The notes under the pieces were generated by a model. The model worked only from the letters and a program-made list of their open reading frames with translations, ran no database searches and was not told where the DNA came from. Below are positions 11,234 to 22,254 of a stretch of 64,000 nt of DNA, piece by piece; positions within the stretch are counted from its first letter, which is position 1; each line of letters starts with the position of its first letter. Source of the DNA: Ryuthela nishihirai (taxonomy: Eukaryota > Arthropoda > Arachnida > Araneae > Heptathelidae); assembly GCA_038380435.1 (NCBI GenBank), contig JAWZYU010000025.1, positions 50,352,691-50,416,690 on the forward strand, read 5' to 3'. A program made the translations under genes and the position numbers.

Positions 11234-11393
11234 TACATTCGTGCTTGTGACGCAGATTAATAATTTGGCTGTCGATATGATGGCTCGAACCCTATATCTT
11301 TAATCAATAAAGGTCTCTTTAAATCTTTTTTTTTATCATTACTCTCAATATACAGCTTAAGCTCCGAATTACATTACAAGTCAATAACGAAAT

Positions 11394-11777
11394 GGGGCGG
11401 GGATGGCTCAGTCGGTAGCGCGTCAGGCTCGTAATCTGTAGTTCACAGGTTCGAATCCCAGCGGGGTCAGCATTGAGATTTCTCTCCGCAAAATTCCACG
11501 CCCTGCTCTCGATCAGTAAGGTACACTGATGGGCTTGGAAAGGCCACTGTCCGTCGGATGGGACGTTAGGCCGTGGCCCCGTGTGCGGGAGAGTCTTACC
11601 TTGTACACGTTAAAGAACACGCTGGATGGCCTTGACGGGAGTCTACCATCTGTCTCCCAACAGCTGTGCCAGTGGATCCCCTCCTCCAACCTTCTCTGAG
11701 CCTTAGGAGTCCATGTGACCTGGCCATTTAGCCCGTGGTGTGCAATAAAGTGCCGCTCAGAGGTAAAACAACCCAAC
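11394..11777 (+). mobile_element. SINE-A, full length
   Basis: Complete from GGGGCGGGGATGGCTCAG (A box) and GGTTCGAATCCC (B box) through the central domain to AAAACAACCCAACTC. It lies at the downstream edge of a minus-strand transposase remnant (11780-12420) and probably broke it. Confidence 0.93.
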
Positions 11778-11779
11778 TC

Positions 11780-12420
11780 ATCGACCTCAAGGAGTCTAAT
11801 GAACTGTGTGATGATGTCTTGGTATATCGCACTATTAACCGTCATCTCAAAGAAAATGGCTCACACTATGCCATGACTTGATACTGCACAACATATTCCG
11901 ATTTTTTGAGAGTTCATGAAAAACGTGGATTTTCAGAGGACCAAATCTTATCATTTCAACTATTCACATAATCACTTAGGTGACAAGCTTCTTCACTGAA
12001 TAAAATCTATCAAGCTGCACTATTCCATGTTCTTCGACAAATGGCCGAGTCATTAACTAAAAATGACTATGCATTTGCCTTTATTAGGATTCTTCAGATG
12101 CTGAACTGAGTGCACACAATGTGGACGAAAATGTAACTGTCTCTCAGCTTTCTGAGCACTTCGGTACAATATTCCTGCTTGTACTGCGTATGATGCGAGT
12201 TTCTTATGATGCGAGTTTCCTGAGACTTTTTGTAGGAAACTGCTACAATCCTTTCTGCACGTCATCCAATTTAACGTCCGTAAACACGATAGGTCTCCCA
12301 CACCATCTCTTGTCAGCAACAGATCCCGTTTCGTCGGAAACGTTTCACTAATCTGGCTGTCGTCGACTTCTGAAGGATGCAGCAGTCGGATATTTCTTAC
12401 GAAACTCTTCAGAAACACGT
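11780..12420 (-). pseudogene. mariner-superfamily transposase remnant
   Basis: Read on the minus strand in shifting frames, there is an N-terminal helix-turn-helix-like part (KLASYAVQAG) and then a stretch matching the first catalytic region (FSEEACHLSDYVNS). A C-terminal-ward piece follows (VNSAIYQDIITQFIRLLEVDE region). The first catalytic position, Asp in active relatives, is Glu here (codon at 11992-11994). I recognise the family as the arthropod mariner-like group whose N-terminus is annotated as DUF4817 or HTH; this is from memory. Stops and frameshifts are frequent, and the 3' part is cut off by the SINE-A at 11394-11777. It cannot encode a working enzyme. Confidence 0.7.
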
Positions 12421-12473
12421 GTATACGAATGAATACTAAAATAATATTCCAAAATGAAAACTAGTAGTGCCTT

Positions 12474-12488
12474 GGGGGGGGGGGGGGG
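12474..12488. repeat. G15 homopolymer
   Basis: Fifteen consecutive G. No adjoining G-runs give a clear quadruplex pattern, and it may be length-variable. Confidence 0.9.
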
Positions 12489-13118
12489 AAGACATTTCAC
12501 TTCCTCTGTGAACAAAGCTACACTGATGACATCCTGTACCTGTCACACTGCAGTCAGCATCTCCAATAGTTTTCAATAGCTATGCGGACATCTAGTGGGA
12601 GGGAAACAATTACGAAACAATTTATATAAACTTTAACTTTGGGTTGTGCGATCTTTCCAACACCTTGCATGGTGCTTTTTCCTTTGATTTGTCTCACTCG
12701 TAATAGGTTAATAACGTTCGTGAATTATTCAGTACAGTATTAAAGATTCAGTACAACAGATGATTAAAGACTTTATGTACAAATGACTATCTCTAGGAAT
12801 ACCTAGAAATCACTTTTGAGTTTTACCTATTGTAAATTACAGATAGTTTATTTGTTGGTAACATAAATTAACGCATCGCGAAGTCTCTTATGCAAAATAT
12901 CCATATATTAGAGGTAGTATAGGGGTGGTCTAGGGGGAGATGGGACTAAGGGATCATGCCCCTTTATATAAAATTTTTTAACTTGTGCATATTTTGGGCA
13001 TTTTTTTATGAATTTGTTTAGAAACACCTAAAATAAAGGGGGAAATGTTACAATATAATGGAAATCCAGTCTCTTAGCGCTCCTTTTGCCTTTTTACGGC
13101 TCGAATGCTCGAAAGAAC
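12489..13118. other. no recognisable feature
   Basis: AT-rich spacer between two transposase remnants. The part up to about 12690 may be the 5' end of the mariner-like element. I could not find a matching inverted repeat. Confidence 0.4.
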
Positions 13119-13199
13119 TACACGGTCATATCAGAATAATATGACCATTATCTAATGATGGGAATAACCACCCTTTGTCCAGATGACAATGGCGAGATG

Positions 13200-13290
13200 G
13201 TGTGGCATGGATGCAATGAGAGTGTGTATGGATGCAATGCATATGATGCAATGCATGTGTATGGATGGTGTGCATGGATGCAATGAGGTG
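13200..13290. repeat. ATGGATGCA simple repeat inside the transposase 3' end
   Basis: Imperfect repetition of ATGGATGCAATG and TGTGTATGG units within the C-terminal coding part of the Tc1-like element. It looks like slippage after the gene died. Confidence 0.75.
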
Positions 13291-14027
13291 TGGTATGGAA
13301 GGTTGCCAGAGGCACACTGCCCATTCGGACTCCAGCAGAGCACGGAGGTTCCGAAGATGACGTGGTTGTGGGTCTGCACGCCGAACTTGTCGATCCAAAT
13401 GTTCCCACAAAGCGCTCTATGGAATTGAGGTTGGGCGATTTCACCAGCCAGGGAGAACGGAGCCATCACTGTCGTGTTCCTGGAACCAGTCACTCACGAC
13501 CTTAGCGACATGGAAGGGTGCATTGTTCTGTTGGTAGATACCATCACCACCAGGATAAACGTCCAACATGAAGGGATGCATGTGGTCAGCGAGAATGGAC
13601 AGTTAGCCATTGGCGTTCAGGGACCCATCCAGTGGTACCAGCGGTACCCAGGTCATACCAGGAAAACATCCCCCAGACATGCACACTGCACCGCCGGCCT
13701 GCACTTGACCGACAATCGTGTTCGGATGTTGGTTCTCGTGTGTCTGACGTCACATCCACCACCACCGGTCACTTCTGTAGAGCAGAAACCTCGATTCGTT
13801 GGAGAAAGGCAACCTTTTTCCAGTCTTCCACTGTCCAATGATGGCAGTCCCATGCGAATTGCAGGCGTCATTGCCGATGGGCCTCGGTTAACATGGGCGC
13901 CTTTACGCAGCATCAACTCCGGAGATCCATGCGTAACAGGGTTCGCTCTACTGTTATCAGGGACAATTACCTAGGTGTCCCAGCGTTCATTTGAGTGGTC
14001 AATTGCTACACTGTTGAGCGTCGATTG

Positions 14028-14223
14028 CCCTTTACCAGTCGAAGGAGGTGACATTCTCCTCTGCAGTCGACGGCCTTTGAGGCTCCACAGTTATGACATC
14101 TGGAGGTACTCGATGTGCCAGCGGTCCCTTTACCAGTCGAAGGAGGTGACGTTCTCCTCTGCAGTCGACGGCCTTTGAGGCTCCACAGTTATGACATCTG
14201 GAGGTACTCGATGTGCCAGCGGT
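14028..14223. repeat. 98-bp tandem duplication in the Tc1-like element
   Basis: Two nearly identical copies begin with CCCTTTACCAGTCGAAGG at 14028 and 14126. Because 98 is not a multiple of three, the duplication shifts the transposase frame. High identity of the two halves suggests it is recent relative to the element. Confidence 0.92.
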
Positions 14224-14582
14224 CCATTCTTCGTATACCCTTACTACAGCAATTCGCGAACAACCCACGAAGTCTGCTGTTTCCGAGATGGTTCACCCTT
14301 GGCGCGGTAGCCGATGATCATCACCTTTTTGAACTTCCGTCAAATTAATACCTCTGCCCATTGTGCTCACGTTACGCACTATGGCTCCTATGTCCTGGCC
14401 GGTCGCTTATCTGGCCGGCCGCTTATATCTCTGTGTGCTTATATCGCTTATCATATGCACTCTGTGACCCACCTGGGCGGGTACACTGTGATTCCGTGGG
14501 TGGTCATATTATTCTGATACGACTGTGTATTTAGATAAATATTTATAAGAGCATTCTCATGTATGAGTTCTCCACACATATA

Positions 14583-14945
14583 GAGCTCGTAATCTGCAGT
14601 TCCCAGGTTCGAGTCCCAGATAGGTCAGCATTGAGAATTATCTCCGCAAAACTCCCCGCCCTGCCCACAGTCAGTAGGGGACACCGATGGTCTTGGAAAG
14701 CTCGCCGTCCGTCGGATGGGACGTTAAGCCATGGCCCCGTGTGCGGAAGAGCCATACCCTGTGCACGTTAAAGATCACGCTGGATGACCTTGACGGGAGG
14801 CTACCATCTGTCTCCCAGCCGCTATTCCAGTGGGTCCCTTCCCCAACCTTCTCTGAGCCTTCGGGGTCCATGTGACCTGGCCATTTAGCCCACGGTGTGC
14901 AAAAAGGCGCCGCTCAGAAGTAAAACGAAACAACCCACAACCCAC
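14583..14945 (+). mobile_element. SINE-A, 5'-truncated in the tRNA head
   Basis: Starts at GAGCTCGTAATCTGCAG, so the A box is lost while the B box GGTTCGAGTCCC is kept. It ends in a variant tail, AAACAACCCACAACCCA. Confidence 0.9.
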
Positions 14946-16580
14946 TCATATAGAGACCTTTAGATTGGTAGAATATAACAACTATGATTCAAATTAAAAA
15001 TCCAAATTTAGCAAGAAAAAAATACTGCAATAAACTATTGTGCTCGCATGATATTTTCTACATCATCAAGGTGTAATAGAAAGTTTTTCAAATGCATACA
15101 AAATAAATGGTAATTAGTAACAGTTTTGATGTTGTATGGGATTAAGTTCAGAAATTTTGGATCTAAGCAGTAGTAATGTCTGACAAAAAAAGCTACCTCT
15201 AAAACTACGACTGTATCTTTAGAATAGAAGTTTTCTACAAAAGTATTAAATACCCGTTGCCATTAATGTGAAAGCTAAGAGGTAAGAGGAGAATTAACAC
15301 AAGCCAAGCTAGTTTAAGAACATAACTTATTGCAGAACATTAACAGAATCATTTTCTAAGACAAGGTCATAAACTCAAAGTACCTCATATTTAATTTACA
15401 TCAGCTATCTCATCTTTTCCCTCATATTTAAGCCATTAAGTCTCCTAGTAACCAAAATTCAACCTCTCACATCTTATGGAGCGTTTATGCTTCGTGTGAG
15501 TTCTTGTCCACACAACTAAGTGCTATCTCATTTCAAGCGTTCGCAGAGGATAGTCTCCCGAAGCCAGCCAGCAACATCATCTACATTAGAGACGAACACA
15601 TGGAAGGGATGTTATTCCACCACAAATCTTCCTCCTCTGGGCAGCAGTCTTCTTCCCTCGACGGGCTTGCTGACTGGCTTAGCCACCGCTGGCCCATAAT
15701 GCATTGCGATAAAGCTGAAGTAATGGTTGCCGTGGAGCAACATCTGATGTCCTAAGGAAGATTCAGGATCTTGTTAGACAACAAGCTGGCCGCTGTCTTC
15801 CTCCACGGCTACTTTTGTTGATTGTACAATGCCTGCTGGCAGTCACTTCTTAATGGGCTTGATTCCTCATCCTGTGGATGCGGTAAAGCCAAGGCGTGTT
15901 CTCTATCAACAACACCTGGTGAGGGGATAGTCTTCTTTATCAAGGGATGCTATCACACTAAACATGCATTATATAAAGTAGTGGTCAAGTAGTTTTTGTT
16001 TAATCAATGTTTATAGAGCCAAATAATTTTGTTATCGCAAAAGTTCTTCTTAATTGGGAGATAGTAGCATTCTAGGTGTGTACCTCAGTTGTTTTTCCAC
16101 CAGTGTTCAGAGAGAAATTCATAGTTATTCCGAAAATATCTTAGAAAATACTAAAAGATACACTGCTAAAACAAAATATGAGAGCCAAACCTCATGCAGA
16201 TATTTACAAATATTTATTAAAAAGAGTTCTTTACAATTGGCATGGATAAACAGTGCTAAAATTTTTTACAAAGTGTTAATGACTTTATATATCTGAAAAC
16301 CTTTATTGTCAATAAGCGTAAATGAAAATTTTGTATAAAAAATTGAGTTAAAACTCTTGAATACCATGATCTGAAGGTTAGTTTTCATTAGAAACTTTCT
16401 AAATTTTTTAATATTGGAAAAAAAAACCTTAACTCTTAGATAAAATCTTACTTAACACATAGTGTTTTTTCATGGGATGGTCTTTAAACATAAAAAAAGG
16501 CTAATGAAGATCATTATTAAGACCTTGAAAATTAAACCCTAATTTATCGCAGATCGCAACAATTCCAAAGAACTTGAGGA
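14946..16580. other. no gene or named repeat
   Basis: AT-rich sequence. An 83-codon ORF at 15504-15755 has no motif I recognise and no splice or polyadenylation context that would support it. Confidence 0.45.
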
Positions 16581-16937
16581 TTGGGTTGTTTTATCTTTGT
16601 GCGGCATTTTTTTGCACACAATGGGCTGAAATGGCCAGGTCACAAGGACCCCAAGGCCTCAGAGGAGGTTGGGGAAAAGGGACCCCCTGGACAGCTATTA
16701 GAAGGCAGATGGAAGCCTCCCGTCAAAACCATCCAGGTGTTCATTAACATGCACAGGGTATGGCTCTTCTGCACACGGCCACGGCTCAACGCTCGATCGG
16801 ACGGACGGCGGCCATCAAAGCCCATCGGGGCAAGATGGGAGTTTTCTATGGAGATAATTCTCAATGATGACCCCAGGTGGGACTCGAACCTGGGAACTGC
16901 AGATTACGAGCCTAGCGCACTATCGACTGAGTCCCCA
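16581..16937 (-). mobile_element. SINE-A, old and diverged
   Basis: Tail TTGGGTTGTTTTATC at the left, decayed central domain, and head complement ending GACTGAGTCC. Many substitutions and small deletions. The next SINE-A lies 30 bp away in the opposite orientation. Confidence 0.85.
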
Positions 16938-16969
16938 AAGAAGATAAGTACGATTCTTTCCTTTCTATT

Positions 16970-17453
16970 AAAGAGAGCTGTGGTGTCTCAGTCAGTAACA
17001 CGCCTGGCTCGCACCCCAGTTCCCAGGTTCGAGTCCCATCTGGTCCAGCGTTCAGATTTATCTTCACAAAACTCAGCACCTGCCTCGGCCGTAATGTGTA
17101 GTTCCCAGGTTGGAGTCTCAGCTGGGCCAGCACTGAGATTTATTTACGCAAAACTCCCACGGTCAACTCCAAGCCCTGCCCACGGTCAGTAGAAGACATA
17201 GATGGACTTGGAAAGGCCGCCGTCCGTAAGATGGGATGTAAAGCCGTGATCCCATGTGCAGGAAAGCCAAACCTGTACGTTAAAGAACACGCTAGATGGC
17301 CTTGACGGGAGGCTGCCATCTGTCTCCCAACCGCTGTTCCAGTGGGTCCCCTCCCCTAACCTTCTCTGCGCCTTCGGGGTCCTTGTGACCTGGCCATTTA
17401 GCCCATTGTGTGTGCAAAAATATGCCACTCAGAGGTAAAACAACACAATCCAA
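16970..17453 (+). mobile_element. SINE-A with two B-box regions
   Basis: After a decayed A box (GTGTCTCAGTCAG) there are two successive B-box-like blocks, CCCAGGTTCGAGTCCC at about 17022 and CCCAGGTTGGAGTCTC at about 17105. Each is followed by a GGTCCAGC/GGGCCAGC block and a GAGATTTAT-type block. The tRNA-head 3' part has been duplicated. The rest reaches a variant tail near 17453. Confidence 0.85.
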
Positions 17454-17721
17454 ACCTTTGTATTAAACAAACGTTGTTAAGAATCAGAATTTAGATTGAT
17501 CTGAATTAGATCTTCATATCTTCTGGTATTTTTTTTATAAAAAAATTGTTTTCAATATTAGGCAGCACTGTATGTAATTTCATTTGACTATCATGAACGA
17601 GGTAATACCTTTAGGAATATAGTGTATTTTACTTACTACTGTAATATAGTTCTGAATTTCAAATATTTTTCCTCTGTAAAAGTTAAGCATTTTCTTGGTT
17701 AATATATCGTTGAAATAATAC
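17454..17721. other. AT-rich spacer
   Basis: No recognisable feature. Confidence 0.5.
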
Positions 17722-17926
17722 ATTAATTAATAATAAAAATAAATAAATACCCCCTCAAGCAGCTGCTTGCCACAGAGGTCTGACAGGAGTCTGTCAGTTT
17801 ATATGCCATAGTAGAAGGTCTGAGAGGATGGCAGGCCCTCAGCAGAAAAACGACACAAACAGCCATGCCTTACCCTGGGCTCGAACCCAGGTCCCTTAGA
17901 TCAGTAGCCAAGCGCGCTAACCACTT
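17722..17926 (-). mobile_element. SINE-B
   Basis: Tail AATAAAAATAAATAAAT at the left, body, and a head ending at CTAACCACTTGG. The head is clipped before the usual CCACGGGACGG. Confidence 0.88.
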
Positions 17927-18179
17927 GGGAATAGCCTACAAAATTTTCAAGAATCCTAACCATTTTCAATGAAATAAGTTACTTAACCTCTACATTTAAA
18001 CATATTAGTACGTGTCTAAGTTCTCGAGTATTAAGAAGCTTTTAATACCTTTATAAATGGAATAATGATTCTACTGTATTTTCTTAAGGACATAGGATCA
18101 CTGAATAAAAGAAAAAATTCAGTCCATATTTGTAAATAAAGTTTAAAAATGAAATTTCGTTGTAAAAAGGGAATCAATA

Positions 18180-18372
18180 TATTGTTACGACAGATGAACG
18201 TGATACAATATAACCATAATTGATATGTCATTGATACCCGCGTTGTGCCTCAGCGTGAGAATTACGTCACTAGCCTATTGGAACAAAGAGAGACTTGAAA
18301 AACAACAACAGTGTTTAAAGAGAGAATCGAAAAGTTTTCGGTTGTGCTGAAAGTGTACATTTGTGTCCCTTT
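18180..18372 (+). repeat. dispersed repeat R1, copy 1, 5' block
   Basis: Matches 33420-33600: GAYGAACGTG, GTCATTGA, TCAGCGTGAGAATTACGTCA and GTTTAAA-AGAGAATYGAAAAG occur in the same order. TTACGTCA resembles a CRE-type site and is conserved in both copies. The repeat may be a promoter plus first exon of a dispersed gene family; that is inference. Confidence 0.75.
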
Positions 18373-19130
18373 TAGTGAACTTTTCCCAAACTGTGCATGA
18401 ACCCCGGGGTTCCGCAGTCCTGTTGTAGCCGTACCGAAGAAAAAAAACCTGCAAAGGCGGAAAATTCAAATAAAGGACGAATTGCCCATAAATATGACCC
18501 ATAAATCAAATAGAATCAAACACATAAAATGTAATACATGCAGCTGGGTTGTTGGGTTGTTTTACCTCTGAGCCACACTTTTTTGCACACCATGGGCTAA
18601 ATGGCTAGGTCACAAGGACCCCGAAGGCTCAGAGAAGGTTGGGGAAGGGAACCCACTGGAACAGCTGTTGGGAGACAGATGGTAGCCTCCCGTCAAGGCC
18701 ATCCAGTGTGCTCCAGATGTATTTAACGTGCACAGGGTATGGCTCTCCCACACACGTGGCCACGGCTTAACGTCCCATCCAACGAACGGCGGCCTTTCCA
18801 AGCCCATCGGTATCTCCTACTCATCGTGGGCAGGGGAGGGGAATTTTGCGGAGATAAATCTCAACGCTGACTCAGCTGGGACTCGAACCTGGGAACTACA
18901 GATTACGAGCCTGGTGCGCTACCGACTGAGCCACCCCCGCCCCAATACAGTGAGTGTTTCGAAAGTTACACTGTTTACTGCGAATATATATAGGCCTATT
19001 ATGCTAAGGAAATCTCATGTAGCGCGTGTGAGTAATACAATAAGGTTGTGACCCCAAGGGATTCCGCAGGACCATTTGTATATTGTTAAGGGTTCCTCGG
19101 TATAAAAAAGTTTGGGAACCACTGATCTAA
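18373..19130. mobile_element. possible hAT-type remnant inside R1
   Basis: At the right end, the complement reads CAGTGGTTCCCAAACTTTTT, a hAT-like terminus, followed by TCTAAGTG. At the left end, TTCCCAAACT and GGGGTTCCGCAG are related but decayed, next to TTTTAGTG. The 8-bp flanks TTTTAGTG and TCTAAGTG could be a worn TSD. R1 copy 2 lacks this block, which supports an insertion. SINE-A at 18546-18943 sits inside it. Confidence 0.45.
18546..18943 (-). mobile_element. SINE-A, near full length
   Basis: Tail GGGTTGTTGGGTTG at the left, head complement ending CACCCCCGCCCC. It has a short extra GTGCTCCAGATGTATT segment in place of the usual GCGTGTTCTT. Confidence 0.93.
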
Positions 19131-19560
19131 GTGAATATTATTTAAGAGACTTGGTAATCAAACAGAAGAGGCAACATGTTAGTCAGGCAAGTGGCTGATT
19201 GTTTTTAATCTCTTCATAAGAAGAGTTCATCGTCTGATGCGTGGTGATCTTAATGTGCAAAAAGAATTGGTAAGGTTAATCTTGGTAACTAAATATTTAT
19301 TCATAAATATAATTGTGTCACTTATTGAATGTTGTAGAAAGTTTTCCTTTATGCTTTGAATAGAGTCTGTAAGAATTGTAATACGACTATTTGAAGATAA
19401 TGTGAAATATTCTTTTGATGGTTTGGCTTCATACTGATGAAGACAAGGATTTCTGTTAGTGGAATTTATTTTATATATGTGGTTTTATACTTTTTTAATA
19501 AATTAATTTTTGTTGCTAAGCATTTTTTTTAAATTCACGCTCAGATTTTCTATTATTAAA
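19131..19560 (+). repeat. dispersed repeat R1, copy 1, 3' block
   Basis: Matches 33625-34310 once the SINE-A in copy 2 is ignored: AGAGGCAAYATGTTAGTC, AAAGAATTGGTAAG, TATGCTTTGRATAGAGT and TGTAAGAATTGTAA appear in order. AATTG|GTAAG resembles a conserved splice donor. I do not recognise a protein. Confidence 0.72.
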
Positions 19561-19746
19561 AATTTATAACAATAATATTAATATAAACAATGACAAAGAG
19601 TCTTGATCTGGTCCAATCGTTGTCCCTCCAGGCTTGTTGCCTTGTGTTCCCAGGTGCTCTGGGTTGAAATTTTCGTCGTTAACCCCGCTCTGACATTAGT
19701 GATAATATAGACACCAATGAGACTTAAAATATCACCGTCTATCAGA

Positions 19747-20132
19747 GGGACGGGGGTGGCCCAGTCGGTAGCGCGCCAGGCTCGTAATCTGTAGTTCCCA
19801 GGTTCGAGTCCCAGCTGGGTCAGCGTTGAGATTTATCTCCGCAAAATTCCCCGCCCTGTCCACGGTCAGTAGGGGAGACCGATGGGCTTGGAAAGGTCGC
19901 CGTCCGTCGGATGGGACGTTAAGCCGTGGCCCCGTGTGCGGGAGAGCCATATTCTGTGCACGTTAAAGAACACGCTGGATGGCCTTGACGGGAGGCTACC
20001 ATCTGTCTCCCAACAGTTGTTCCAGTGGGTTCCCTCCCCAACCTTTTCTGAGACTTCAGGGTCCATGTGACCAGGCCATTTAGCCCATGGTGTGCAAAAA
20101 GGTGCCGCTCAGAGGTGAAACAACCCAAACAA
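19747..20132 (+). mobile_element. SINE-A with 12-bp TSD
   Basis: Full length. The TSD reads CCGTCTATCAGA at 19735-19746 and CCGTCCATCAGA at 20133-20144, with one mismatch. A box region GGCCCAGTCGG, B box GGTTCGAGTCCC. Confidence 0.95.
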
Positions 20133-20144
20133 CCGTCCATCAGA

Positions 20145-20240
20145 TACGACATTAAGACGTTGTTCCTTGTGCACGAGAGACAGCATGTACGTGTTAAAGA
20201 ACACTCTGGATGGCCTTGACAGTATGTTTGCATTTTTCTC
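20145..20240 (+). mobile_element. old SINE-A fragment
   Basis: Words GACATTAAGACGT, GTGTTAAAGAACACTCTGG and CTCCTAACAGC follow the central-domain order with heavy decay. It is the right flank of a younger SINE-A. I could not find the matching left half. Confidence 0.6.
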
Positions 20241-20566
20241 CTAACAGCCGAAAAAAAAAATCATCAAAATATTTCTTCTATCAGCTTTGAGGTGCACAAA
20301 ATGTCTTGATTACCAAAAGAAAGTGTAATATATTATGTAAATGCATTATTCTCTCCTGCAAATGAGCTGTCAACCATTCGAGACATCTGTAAACAGAAAT
20401 GATTTATTTATAATTGTTCAAATAAATAAATAAATGAAGTAAATAGATCTAAGTGGCAGAGCGTCCATGTACTATTTTCACCGACTTTGAACTAAGCAAT
20501 TATAACCATATATAAAGTAGTAATATACCTTGGGTATTCATATGCACATTATCGAACCACTAATAA
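20241..20566. other. AT-rich spacer
   Basis: No recognisable feature, except that 20555-20566 is the left TSD (AACCACTAATAA) of the next SINE-A. Confidence 0.5.
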
Positions 20567-20951
20567 TGGGGTGGGGGTGGCTCAGTCGGTAGCGCGCCAG
20601 GCTCGTAATCTGTAGTTCCCAGGTTCGAGTCCCAGCTGGGTCAGCGTTGAGATTTATCTCCGCAAAAATTCCCCGCCCTGCCCACGGTCAGTAGGGGACA
20701 CCGATGGGCTTGGAAAGGCCGCCGTCCGTCGGATGGGACGTTAAGCCGTGGCCCCGTGTGCGAGAGAGAGCCATACCCTGTGCACGTTAAAGAACACGCT
20801 GGATGGCCTTGACGGGAGGCTACCATCTGTCTCCCAACAGCTGTTCCAGTGGGTCCCCTCCCCCAACCTTCTCTGAGCCTTCGGGGTCCATGTGACCTGG
20901 CCATTTAGCCCATGGTGTGCAAAAAAGTGCCGCTCAGAGGTAAAACAACCC
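20567..20951 (+). mobile_element. SINE-A with 12-bp TSD
   Basis: Full length and close to consensus. TSD AACCACTAATAA at 20555-20566 and 20952-20963. Confidence 0.96.
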
Positions 20952-21159
20952 AACCACTAATAACTTTTTATTCACCTTACAGCGGCAACCTGTTCGAGTC
21001 CTGAAGACGCATGGGTGAATTTTCACACTTTCCTAAATACTAAAAAAGTCCCATTGTGTCTGCTTTGAAATTTATCCATTAAACCTAACTCTACCTTCGG
21101 TGAGAAAAGGGACATCTCTGGGTTTACAAAGCACCGACTTATAATAGCTAATTCCCAAA

Positions 21160-21778
21160 ATGTTATGGGCTTGGAAAAGCCGCACTCCTTCGGGTAGGAC
21201 TTTCCTCTATGGGTCCGTATTAAAGTACACGCTGAATGGGTTGAGTTACCTCTAAGCGGCAGTTTTTTTCGCACAATGACCAGGTCACAAAGACCCCAAG
21301 TGCTTTGATAAGGTTAGGGGAAGGGGACCCACTGGACAACTGGTAGGAGACGGATGGAAACCTCCCATTAAAGCCACCTAGTGTGTTCTTTAACTTTCAC
21401 AGAATATGACTGTCCCGCACACGGTGCCAGAGCTTTACGTCTCATTCTACGGACGGAGACTTTTCCAAATCCACCAGTGTCCCATAGACTGAGGGGCAGG
21501 GTGGGAAGTTTCTGAGGAGATAATCACAGCGTTGACCTACGTGAGACTAGAACCAGGGAACTGCAGATTACGAGCCTGGGGCTACAGACTGAGTCTCCCC
21601 CGTTCCACGCTGAGTGGCTTTGACGGAAAGGCTTCCTCCATCCGGTCTCTTAACAGTTAACTCTTTAGTGGTTTCCACTAAATTTTTTCAAACTTCTCCG
21701 AGTCTTTTGGATCCTTATCGGTTGAATATTTAGCCCGTTATGAACAAAACATGCTGCTCAGAGGTAAAATAATCCAAA
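21160..21778. mobile_element. three old SINE-A fragments
   Basis: 21160-21240 (plus) carries GGGCTTGGAAAAGCCGC and AAAGTACACGCTGAATGG. 21241-21605 (minus) is a nearly complete decayed copy from the CTCTAAGCGGCA end to GACTGAGTCTCCCCC. 21606-21778 (plus) carries CACGCTGAGTGGC through GCTCAGAGGTAAAATAATCC. The minus copy probably inserted into an older plus copy at the GCTGARTGG site, splitting it. Confidence 0.75.
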
Positions 21779-22254
21779 ATATTAAGCCTTTCCCTTTCCT
21801 GCATACAGCATTTTCAAAGTAGCAAATTAAGTATTCACTGAGAGAAATATCCAGATCATCATTTACATTCGAACAATTTATACGATTTCGACAAGAAATG
21901 TTTGCTGAATCATTGCATTATTAACCGTATTATCAGCAATAAAATTATTGCTTGTGATCTAGCATCTGATAAATTTCAACCGTTTCGCACTGTCTCCCAC
22001 ATCTGTTCCATAATTTCTAAATTTTCTCACGAAATTATGTCATTTACTCTTAATAAGTTGGCTGCATAATCAATCATATTTCTACTCCGGGTGTGTCCCA
22101 ATGATTAGAAAAGCGCTGGGCAGGAAATTCGCGTGGAAATAGTTTGCATTAAAGCACGCCTTTCTACGATTTCTGCAATAGATGGGTTACAACTTCCCAA
22201 AATCCCTTTCAGAGAAGTGTTTCAATAAATAATATATTAATGTAATAAATCAAT
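21779..22254. other. AT-rich spacer
   Basis: No gene or named repeat recognised upstream of the LINE ORF1 remnant. Confidence 0.45.

Larger units (their letters stand above)
13121..14527 (-). mobile_element. Tc1-like element with dead transposase
   Basis: Terminal inverted repeats: CACGGTCATATCAGAATAAT at the left and the complement of CACAGTCGTATCAGAATAAT at the right, each flanked by TA (13119-13120, 14528-14529). The transposase is on the minus strand. Recognisable pieces are the N-terminal RGRIIGYRAKGEPSRK, NESRF in place of DESRF, QQNNAPFHVA in place of QQDNAP, and SPNLNSIERF with the third catalytic Glu kept. Both catalytic Asp codons read Asn (AAC; plus-strand GTT at 13798-13800 and 13525-13527). 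Frameshifts, a 98-bp tandem duplication and an ATGCA-rich simple repeat add further damage. Confidence 0.85.

Noticed and set aside
11400..11470. Functional tRNA genes at the SINE-A heads (tRNA-Met/Thr-like)
   Set aside because: A and B boxes are present, but the heads are always fused to the SINE body, acceptor pairing is poor and no T-run follows the head.
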